From: Serratia marcescens
GTDB lineage: Bacteria > Pseudomonadota > Gammaproteobacteria > Enterobacterales > Enterobacteriaceae
DNA: 64,000 bases
NCBI RefSeq assembly: GCF_029846115.1
Contig: NZ_JARVZZ010000001.1
Coordinates: 1,364,001-1,428,000, forward strand
Reading direction: 5' to 3'
Shown: positions 57,885 to 64,000 of the stretch, piece by piece
How the letters are laid out: every line of letters starts with the position of its first letter
Position numbering within the stretch: the first letter of the stretch is position 1
Notes under the pieces: generated by a model
What the model saw: only the letters and a program-made list of their open reading frames with translations
The model's database searches: none
Told to the model about the DNA's origin: nothing
Position numbers and translations under genes: made by a program

Positions 57885-58673
57885 TTACGACAGCACCGAA
57901 GAAACCAGCAACTGGGTGTAGGGATGGTGCGGATCGTCCAGCACCCGGTCGGTCAGGCCGCTCTCCACCACTTCGCCCTGTTTCATCACCAGCAGGCGGT
58001 GGGCCAGCAGCCGCGCCACGCCGAGATCGTGGGTGACGATCACCGCCGCCAGCTGCATCTCCACCACCAGGTTGCGCAGCAGATCGAGCAGGCGCGCCTG
58101 CACCGACACGTCCAGCCCGCCGGTCGGCTCATCCATAAACACCAGCTTGGGGTGGGTCACCAGATTGCGGGCGATCTGCAGCCGCTGCTGCATGCCGCCG
58201 GAGAAGGTGGTCGGCAGATCGTCGAGGCGCGACAGCGGGATTTCGACGTCTTCCAGCCACTGGCCGGCCTGGCGGCGAATGTCGCCATAGTGGCGCTGGC
58301 CGATGGCCATCAGCCGCTCGCCGATGTTGCCGCCGGCGGAGACCTGCGGCCGCAGCCCGTCGAGCGGGTGCTGGTGCACCACGCCCCAGTCGGTGCGCAG
58401 CAGGCGGCGGCGATCGCTCTCCGCCATGGCGTACAGATCCTGTTCCTGGCCCGCCTGCGGGCGGTAAAGGATCTGCCCGCGCTGCGGTGCCAGCCGCGCC
58501 GAGATCGATTTCAGCAGCGTGGTTTTGCCGGAGCCGGATTCGCCGACGATGCCCAGCACTTCGCCGGGGTAGATGTCGAACGACACGTCGCTGAAGCCCT
58601 TGCCGGGGGCGTACAGGTGGGTGAGCCGGTTCACCGACAGCTGCGGGGTGGTGCTCAAAGGGGTGGAAGTCAT
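57885..58673 (-). CDS. phnK: C-P lyase complex ATP-binding protein PhnK
   Basis: A 262-residue ABC-type ATPase that docks on the PhnGHIJ core. Walker A is GESGSGKTT, the signature TFSGGMQQRLQIARN, and Walker B KLVFMDEPTGGLD. The C terminus resembles oligopeptide-type ATPases. E. coli PhnK has 252 residues; the extra residues are at the N terminus. The start overlaps the phnJ stop by one base. Confidence 0.96.
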   Translation of the reverse strand: MTSTPLSTTPQLSVNRLTHLYAPGKGFSDVSFDIYPGEVLGIVGESGSGKTTLLKSISARLAPQRGQILYRPQAGQEQDLYAMAESDRRRLLRTDWGVVHQHPLDGLRPQVSAGGNIGERLMAIGQRHYGDIRRQAGQWLEDVEIPLSRLDDLPTTFSGGMQQRLQIARNLVTHPKLVFMDEPTGGLDVSVQARLLDLLRNLVVEMQLAAVIVTHDLGVARLLAHRLLVMKQGEVVESGLTDRVLDDPHHPYTQLLVSSVLS

Positions 58674-59533
58674 CAGTGCTGCGCCTCTTGCGAAGATTGC
58701 GCCAGCTGCTGCCGGCAGTAGTCGGTGTCCGAACAGACGAACATGCGGTTGCCCCGATCGTCGAGCACCACCTCGTCCAGGTAGCTGTGGCGCGAGCCGC
58801 ACAGCGCGCAGGGTTCGTCCCACTGCTGCACGCTGAACGGGTGGTCGTCGAAGTCCAGGCTCTCCACCTTGGTGAACGGCGGCAGGGCGTAGATGCGTTT
58901 CTCGCGCCCGGCGCCGAACAGCTGCAGCGCCGGCATCATGTGCATTTTCGGGTTGTCGAATTTCGGGATCGGCGACGGATCCATCACGTAGCGATCGTTG
59001 ACCTTCACCGGGTAGGCGTAGGTGGTGGCGATATGGCCGTAGCGCGCGATGTCTTCATACAGCTTCACCTGCATCACGCCGTACTCCTCCAGCGCGTGCA
59101 TCTTGCGGGTCTCGGTTTCGCGCGGTTCGATAAAGCGCAGCGGCTCCGGGATCGGCACCTGATAGATCAGGATCTGGTCTTCGCGCAATGCGGTTTCCGG
59201 GATGCGGTGACGGGTCTGGATCAGCGTAGCCTCCGGCGTGCGTTCGGTGGTTTCCACCCCGGCGACACGCTGGAAGAAGCGGCGGATCGACACCGCGTTG
59301 GTGGTGTCGTCGGCGCCCTGGTCGATCACCTTCAGCACGTCGGCGCGGCCGATGACGCTGGCGGTGAGCTGAATGCCGCCGGTGCCCCAGCCGTAGGGCA
59401 TCGGCATCTCGCGGCCGCCGAACGGCACCTGATAGCCGGGGATCGCCACCGCCTTGAGGATGGCGCGGCGGATCATGCGCTTGGTCTGCTCGTCCAGATA
59501 GCCGAGGTTATAGCCGGTCAATACTTCACTCAT
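58673..59533 (-). CDS. phnJ: Carbon-phosphorus lyase PhnJ (radical SAM)
   Basis: A 286-residue catalytic subunit that breaks the C-P bond of ribose 1-alkylphosphonate 5-phosphate using S-adenosylmethionine and a 4Fe-4S cluster. The four essential cysteines are at 242, 245, 267 and 273, each one position later than in the E. coli enzyme, with the CALC pair in place. It overlaps phnI by eight bases. Confidence 0.97.
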   Translation of the reverse strand: MSEVLTGYNLGYLDEQTKRMIRRAILKAVAIPGYQVPFGGREMPMPYGWGTGGIQLTASVIGRADVLKVIDQGADDTTNAVSIRRFFQRVAGVETTERTPEATLIQTRHRIPETALREDQILIYQVPIPEPLRFIEPRETETRKMHALEEYGVMQVKLYEDIARYGHIATTYAYPVKVNDRYVMDPSPIPKFDNPKMHMMPALQLFGAGREKRIYALPPFTKVESLDFDDHPFSVQQWDEPCALCGSRHSYLDEVVLDDRGNRMFVCSDTDYCRQQLAQSSQEAQH

Positions 59534-60617
59534 CGCGGGCCTCCTGACGCTCGCTGTATTCCTGTCGCAGCCGCTTGAGCAGTTCCAGTTCGGCCTGGAA
59601 GTCGACGTAGTGCGGCAGCTTGAGATGGGAGACGAACCCGGCGGCCTCGACGTTGTCGGCGTGGGCCAGCACGAACTCTTCGTCCTGCGCCGGGCCGGCG
59701 ACGCCTTCGCCGTAGTCCGGGCTTTGCAATGCGCGGTCCACCAGCGCCATCGCCATCGCCTTGCGTTCGGCGCGGCCGAACACCAGCCCGTAACCGCGGG
59801 TGAAGTGCGGCGGGTGATCCTTTGGATCGACGAAGCCGTTGACCATTTCGCACTCGGTCAGCAGGATTTCGCCGATATCGATGGCGAAACCGAGCTCTTC
59901 AGGCACGATCTCCACCGAAACGTGGCCGGTGCGGATCTCGCCGGCGAACGGGTGGTTGCGGCCGTAGCCGCGCTGGGTGGCGTAGCCGAGTGCCAGCAGA
60001 AAACCTTCGTCACCGCGCACCAGCTGCTGCAGGCGCGCCGAGCGCGAGCAGGGGTAAACCGGCGGGTTGCGGGTGATGTCGTCCGGCGTACTGCCGTCGT
60101 CCTGTTCCTCCCGCGCCAGCTGTTGGCGACACAACAGATCGAACACGTGGCTGCAGTTGTCCGGCAGCGGTTCGTCGGCCTGCGGCGCACGCGGCGCCTC
60201 GCCTTCCGCCAGCAGCGCGAAGTCCAGCAGCCGGTGGGTGTAGTCGTAGGTCGGCCCCAGCACCTGCCCGCCGGGCAAGTCCTTGTAAACCGCCGAGATG
60301 CGCCGCTCCAGCCGCATGTTTTCGCTGGCCAGCGGCTCGCTGACCGCCAGGCGCGGCAGGGTGGTGCGATAGGCGCGCAGCAGGAAGATCGCCTCCACCA
60401 GATCGCCGCTGGCCTGTTTGATGGCCAGCGCCGCCAGCTCGCGATCGTAGATGCCGCCTTCGGTCATCACCCGATCCACCGCCAGCCCCAGCTGCTGTTC
60501 GATTTGTTCCGCGCCGATCGCCGGCAGCGCGTCGTCGCCGCGCCGCAGCTGTTCCTGCAGCTGATGGGCGGCCTCAATGGCTTTTTCGCCCCCTTTTACC
60601 GCTACGTACATCAGCAC
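59526..60617 (-). CDS. phnI: C-P lyase core subunit PhnI
   Basis: A 363-residue subunit of the PhnGHIJ core; with PhnG, H and L it attaches the phosphonate to the ribose of ATP. It starts MLMYVAVKGGEKAIEAAHQL and has the conserved QLGLAVDRVMTEGG and TRGYGLVFGRAERKAMAMAL segments. Length close to E. coli PhnI (354). It overlaps phnH by seven bases. Confidence 0.96.
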   Translation of the reverse strand: MLMYVAVKGGEKAIEAAHQLQEQLRRGDDALPAIGAEQIEQQLGLAVDRVMTEGGIYDRELAALAIKQASGDLVEAIFLLRAYRTTLPRLAVSEPLASENMRLERRISAVYKDLPGGQVLGPTYDYTHRLLDFALLAEGEAPRAPQADEPLPDNCSHVFDLLCRQQLAREEQDDGSTPDDITRNPPVYPCSRSARLQQLVRGDEGFLLALGYATQRGYGRNHPFAGEIRTGHVSVEIVPEELGFAIDIGEILLTECEMVNGFVDPKDHPPHFTRGYGLVFGRAERKAMAMALVDRALQSPDYGEGVAGPAQDEEFVLAHADNVEAAGFVSHLKLPHYVDFQAELELLKRLRQEYSERQEARDE

Positions 60618-61192
60618 ACCTCCACGCGGGTGGTCCGCGGGATCGCCAGCAGGCGATCGCCGCAGGTCAGCAAAATATCCAGCCCCAGCGGGAAGCGCTG
60701 CGGGCGGTTGACCAGGTAATCCAGCAGCGCCGGCGGCAGGCGTGGCGCGATCAGGCGTTGGCTCTCGATGCCGGGGCCGGTCAGGCGCAGCGCGGCGCCG
60801 TTCTCCAGCTCGGTGAGCTGCACGATGACCGTGGCGCCGAACTCCGGCGAGATTTCAGTGCCGTGCGGCAACGCCTGCAGATCGGCGGCCTGCAGCTGCT
60901 CATCGAACAGGGCAAAACAGACCTCCTGCGCCGTGGCGGCCAGCGGCGCACCGCTGTGAAAACGAATGTTTGTTAGCACTTGCTCACTTTTTAGCGCAGT
61001 GCACAGCTGCAGCGGCGTTTCCTGATCGGCCAGCGTCAGCAGCGCGGCGGTGCTGGCGGCGTTCAGCGGCGCCCAGGCCGGGCCGTTCGGCAGCGTCACC
61101 CGGTGGCCCGGTTCGCTCAAGGCTTTAAGAATCAAACGGAAAGCGTGCTGCGATTGGTCTATCGGTTGCTCAAAACCGGTCAATAAACTCAT
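60611..61192 (-). CDS. phnH: C-P lyase core subunit PhnH
   Basis: A 193-residue core subunit with a PLP-transferase-like fold that has lost PLP binding. Conserved features are AFRLILKALSEPGHRVTLP and GPGIESQ. E. coli PhnH has 194 residues. It begins three bases after phnG. Confidence 0.95.
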   Translation of the reverse strand: MSLLTGFEQPIDQSQHAFRLILKALSEPGHRVTLPNGPAWAPLNAASTAALLTLADQETPLQLCTALKSEQVLTNIRFHSGAPLAATAQEVCFALFDEQLQAADLQALPHGTEISPEFGATVIVQLTELENGAALRLTGPGIESQRLIAPRLPPALLDYLVNRPQRFPLGLDILLTCGDRLLAIPRTTRVEVC

Positions 61193-61195
61193 GGC

Positions 61196-61639
61196 TTAAT
61201 CCCCTCGCACCAGCGTAAAGAAATCCACCCGGCTGGCGGCGATCGCCCGGGCGCGCAGCTGGCGCTGCTCGTGCTGCAGCGCGGCCAGCGGCGCGATCAG
61301 CTGTTGTTGCAGGCGTTCGCCGTGTTCCGGCTGTTGCAGCAGCGCATCGGCCAGCGCGCACAGCTCGGCGTGCGCCTTGTCGCGCCCGGCGATATAGCTG
61401 TAGCCGTAGCCGCCGTTGTCCAGCTGCACCACCGCGCGGGTGACCGTCATGTCCCCCAGCACGAAGCGGCGGCCGGTGGCGCCCATGCGCCCCTGCAGCT
61501 GGGCCAGGCCGATCTCCGGCGCGCGGATGCTGCGGTAACCCGGGCTGAGGTTCAGCGCCTGCCAGTGGCTGCGCAGCTGCTCGGGCCGACTGTGCGCCAG
61601 CACCGACATCCAGCGTTGTCTCGACTCTAAGGCTTGCAT
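61196..61639 (-). CDS. phnG: C-P lyase core subunit PhnG
   Basis: A 147-residue core subunit with the conserved RQRWMSVLAHSRPEQL start and RFVLGDMTVTRAVVQLDNG middle. E. coli PhnG has 150 residues. Its ATG directly abuts the phnF stop codon, so regulator and structural genes are co-transcribed. Confidence 0.95.
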   Translation of the reverse strand: MQALESRQRWMSVLAHSRPEQLRSHWQALNLSPGYRSIRAPEIGLAQLQGRMGATGRRFVLGDMTVTRAVVQLDNGGYGYSYIAGRDKAHAELCALADALLQQPEHGERLQQQLIAPLAALQHEQRQLRARAIAASRVDFFTLVRGD

Positions 61640-62368
61640 TCAGTGCTCCATCGTCAGTTCAATCATGTCGGCGCGGGCCAGGCTGACGGAGTATTCCGCC
61701 ACGTCTTCGCCGCCGCTGCGGACGTTAAGGGTGCGCACGCACAGCAGCGGCGCGTGGGTGGCGATCTCCAGCAGCCGGCTCTCTTTGGCCTGCGCGCGGC
61801 GCGCGCTGATGCGCGTCTGGCGACGGGTCAGCGGCTGCTGGAGGTGCTGTTCGATAAACTGGTGCAGCGAACCGCTGTGGAACTGCTGCAGCGCTGGCCA
61901 CCAGTCCAGATCGGGCAGATAGTGGTCGATCACGCTCATCGGCACGCCGTTGACCCGGCGCAGGGTGCGCAGGTGGATCACCATTTCGCCTTCTTCACGC
62001 GAGAGTGCGCTGGCGACATGCCCATTGCACGGGCGCAAGACAGCGAGTAAGCGCTCACTGGTGGGGTGGCTGCCCTGCTCGAACAGGTTCTGGCTGAAGC
62101 GGGTATTGGCGTGCAGCGGGTAGTCGTAAGGCCGCATCAGCACCAGAATGCCGACGCCGTGGCGGCGCTGCAGCCAGCCGCGCTCCACCAGCTGATCCAC
62201 CGCGCGGCGCAGGGTGTGGCGATTGACCTGGTAACGTTCGGCCAGCTGCTGTTCCGAAGGCAGGTAGTCGCCGCAGCGGTACTGCGTGCGCAGCTCCTGT
62301 TCCAGCTGCGCGGCGATCTGCTGATAGCGGGTGGGGTAAGTGGTCGGATGTCTAGATAACTCCATCAT
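61640..62368 (-). CDS. phnF: GntR/HutC-family phosphonate operon regulator PhnF
   Basis: A 242-residue regulator. An N-terminal GntR winged helix (LPSEQQLAERYQVNRHTLRRAV at about residues 37-58) is followed by a UTRA effector domain. It heads the phn operon and presumably represses it in answer to a phosphonate-pathway ligand; the ligand is unknown. ATG 62368 has GAGG eight bases upstream. A possible Pho box lies about 140 bp upstream. Confidence 0.95.
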   Translation of the reverse strand: MMELSRHPTTYPTRYQQIAAQLEQELRTQYRCGDYLPSEQQLAERYQVNRHTLRRAVDQLVERGWLQRRHGVGILVLMRPYDYPLHANTRFSQNLFEQGSHPTSERLLAVLRPCNGHVASALSREEGEMVIHLRTLRRVNGVPMSVIDHYLPDLDWWPALQQFHSGSLHQFIEQHLQQPLTRRQTRISARRAQAKESRLLEIATHAPLLCVRTLNVRSGGEDVAEYSVSLARADMIELTMEH

Positions 62369-62509
62369 AATAAAAACCTCGTCATACCGATGGCTGTGCG
62401 ATGAAGGCGGAAGCGGTGCGTTTCATCGTGCGTCTACCCTGTGGTTTTCAAGTTGGCATCATGGTGCCGGGCACAGATGACAATCGCGTTACGCCTCGGT
62501 GGCGAACAG

Positions 62510-62527
62510 ATGAACTATTTAGGACAG
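62510..62527 (-). promoter_or_regulatory. Candidate Pho box upstream of phnF
   Basis: Minus strand CTGTCCTAAATAGTTCAT matches the 18-bp PhoB consensus CTGTCATAAAACTGTCAT at 13-14 positions, best in the first heptamer. A good -10 at the proper distance is not obvious. Confidence 0.35.
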
Positions 62528-62595
62528 CCCGGGCGTGCACGGGCGGCGGCGGCGCGCTATGCTGGCGCCACTGTTGACTGACTCTGGCCGCTACC

Positions 62596-63651
62596 ATGCC
62601 GCAATCTCTGAACGCCCCTGAACACGCCCCACGCGCCTGGCCGCTGTGGAAACCGATCCTGTTTCTGCTGGTGGTGGCCGTCGGCCTCTACTACGTCAAA
62701 TGGCAGCCTTACTACGGCAAGGCCTTCGTGGCGGCGGACAGCCACTCGATCGGCAAATCGATCCTGGCCGACGGCGCCGCGAGCCCCTGGCTGGCGGCCT
62801 GGCAGTACGCGCTGGTCTACTTCACCGCGGTATGGAAGGCGGCGCTGCTCGGGGTGCTGTTAGGTTCGCTGGTGCAGGTGCTGATCCCGCGCGACTGGCT
62901 GGCGCGCACGCTTGGCCACCGGCGTTTTTCCGGCACCGTGCTGGGGGCGCTGATCGCGCTGCCGGGCATGATGTGTACCTGCTGCGCCGCGCCGGTCGCC
63001 GCCGGCATGCGCCGCCAGTCGGTATCCAGCGGCGCCGCGCTGGCCTTTTGGCTCGCCAACCCGGTACTGAACCCGGCGACGCTGGTATTCATGGGGTTTG
63101 TGCTCGGTTGGCCGTTCGCCGCCATCCGCCTGGTGGCGGGCGTGGTGATGGTGCTGGGCATCGCCTGGCTGGTGCAGCGCATGACCGCCAACGATCCGCA
63201 GCCTGCCGCGCCGCAGCCGCTGGTGATGACGGCGCAGAGCGACGAGCGGCCGTTCCTTGCCCGCTGGGGCAAAGCGCTGTGGGCGCTGTTTTGGTCGACC
63301 ATCCCGATCTACGTGCTGGCGGTGCTGGCGCTGGGCGCGGCGCGAGTCTGGCTGTTCCCACACGCCGACAGCGCCGTCGACAATAGCCTGCTGTGGATCA
63401 TCGCGCTGGCGATCGTCGGCTGCCTGTTCGTTATCCCCACCGCGGCGGAAATCCCGATCGTACAGACCATGATGCTGGCGGGCATGGGCGCCGGCCCGGC
63501 GCTGGCGCTGCTGATGACCCTGCCGGCAGTCAGCCTGCCTTCGCTGCTGATGCTCAACAAGGCCTTCTCCGCCCGGGCGCTGTGCCTGACGGCGGCGCTG
63601 GTGGCGCTGTGCGGCGTACTGACCGGCGTGGTGGGGATGGGGTTGGTGTAA
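62596..63651 (+). CDS. yraQ: Permease YraQ (DUF318/ArsP-like)
   Basis: A 351-residue membrane protein with about eight to ten helices and the conserved double-cysteine motif PGMMCTCCAAPVAAGMRR. The repeated half near the C terminus has PTAAEIPIVQTMMLAGMG. This family includes ArsP-type organoarsenical permeases, but the substrate of YraQ is unknown. E. coli YraQ has 346 residues and adjoins yraR; here the phn operon separates them. Confidence 0.94.
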   Translation: MPQSLNAPEHAPRAWPLWKPILFLLVVAVGLYYVKWQPYYGKAFVAADSHSIGKSILADGAASPWLAAWQYALVYFTAVWKAALLGVLLGSLVQVLIPRDWLARTLGHRRFSGTVLGALIALPGMMCTCCAAPVAAGMRRQSVSSGAALAFWLANPVLNPATLVFMGFVLGWPFAAIRLVAGVVMVLGIAWLVQRMTANDPQPAAPQPLVMTAQSDERPFLARWGKALWALFWSTIPIYVLAVLALGAARVWLFPHADSAVDNSLLWIIALAIVGCLFVIPTAAEIPIVQTMMLAGMGAGPALALLMTLPAVSLPSLLMLNKAFSARALCLTAALVALCGVLTGVVGMGLV

Positions 63652-63701
63652 CTTACCGCTGTTGCTGAGTGGCCCGATGCTGTCTCAAGGAGGAGATGGC
63701 A

Positions 63702-63893
63702 ATGGAACAGCGGAATAAATCTGAAATGGACGTAGAGGCGATGTTCCTGGAGCAAGCGTTGCGTGAAAGGGTAGATGCCGCCCTTGAACGCTTAAGAAAC
63801 GGCACCGCGGTTTATCTCAGCCATTCGGAGGTAGAAAAACGAATGGCTATCTTTAAAGCGAAAGTCCGGGGGCGTTATTGGCGGGGGGATTGA
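63702..63893 (+). CDS. Small antitoxin-like protein, family uncertain
   Basis: A 63-residue, helical, charged protein. The core RERVDAALERLRNG is followed by AVYLSHSEVEKRMAIFKAK, a pattern like the ParD/PaaA2 'stability determinant' antitoxins, in which a helix precedes an xPHxEVxxxM motif. A strong AAGGAGG site lies at the right distance from ATG 63702; ATG 63696 is too close. No partner toxin can be recognised in the last 107 bases, though one frame there stays open to the window edge. Function is an inference. Confidence 0.6.
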   Translation: MEQRNKSEMDVEAMFLEQALRERVDAALERLRNGTAVYLSHSEVEKRMAIFKAKVRGRYWRGD

Positions 63894-64000
63894 GGGGGAT
63901 TTGTGCAGGGCTGGCAGGTTCTGTGGATAGAGCAGAATTTTATCTGGCAGCAGGTTTGAGTGAGAAGCCGACGCTGCATATAAAAGAAATTATATTATTT

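Noticed and set aside
62455..62475. GGCA...TGCC dyad upstream of phnF as the PhnF operator
   Set aside because: Only four bases per arm and no match to known GntR/HutC operators.

Overview
The window looks like a chromosomal segment of a GC-rich enterobacterium, most probably Serratia (S. marcescens group). The housekeeping proteins are very close to their Escherichia coli counterparts in sequence and length. Gene order follows the E. coli backbone with cassettes inserted at several joints. I see no insertion sequence, integrase, CRISPR array or rRNA gene. The genus assignment is an inference from gene content and base composition.

Layout. 1-8.4 kb: tamB (5' end missing)-ytfP, ppa, a methyl-accepting chemotaxis protein behind a near-perfect sigma-28 promoter, fbp and mpl. 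In E. coli this block sits far from what follows, so the stretch after mpl is a rearrangement joint. 8.5-11.5 kb: two yhcN-type genes, argR, mdh. 11.5-13.4 kb: a Mu-related pair of regulators (Ner-like sfsB/nlp and a divergent Mu-type HTH protein) with operator-like repeats between them, then ispB. 13.6-16.5 kb: rplU-rpmA-yhbE-obgE. 16.5-19.7 kb: dacB-pmrA(basR)-pmrB(basS) as one operon. 19.9-26.4 kb: greA, yhbY, rlmE-ftsH, folP-glmM, secG. 26.5-38.9 kb: tRNA-Leu(GAG), tRNA-fMet, then the translation and RNA-metabolism series rimP-nusA-infB-rbfA-truB-rpsO-pnp-nlpI-deaD. 39-45 kb: yedE-yedF, yhbW, and an HlyD/ABC-2 permease set without an ATPase. 45.1-48.6 kb: ubiV-ubiU, ubiT-yhbS, yhbQ, covering O2-independent ubiquinone synthesis. 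48.6-52.6 kb: inducible ornithine decarboxylase and putrescine antiporter (speF-potE). 53-54.1 kb: yhbP, yraR. 54.1-62.4 kb: a C-P lyase operon phnFGHIJKLMN, a hexapeptide transferase, and phnP. 62.6-63.9 kb: yraQ and a small antitoxin-like ORF.

The most informative items lie between the long genes. A 34-codon leader ORF upstream of speF is a clear homologue of the ornithine-sensing arrest peptide SpeFL. Ahead of it is a perfect CRP consensus site centred about 41 bp upstream of the inferred start point. Other well-supported regulatory elements are the sigma-28 site before the chemoreceptor, a heat-shock-type promoter before rlmE-ftsH, overlapping sigma-70/sigma-E elements before greA, the RNase III-type stem-loop in the pnp leader, and the conserved internal initiation codons of infB.

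How the genes work together. The segment combines core functions with accessory physiology. The core part covers envelope biogenesis, peptidoglycan precursor synthesis and recycling, translation, RNA decay and membrane proteolysis. The accessory part covers acid/polyamine response, phosphonate use, selenium/sulfur handling, lipid A remodelling control and chemotaxis.
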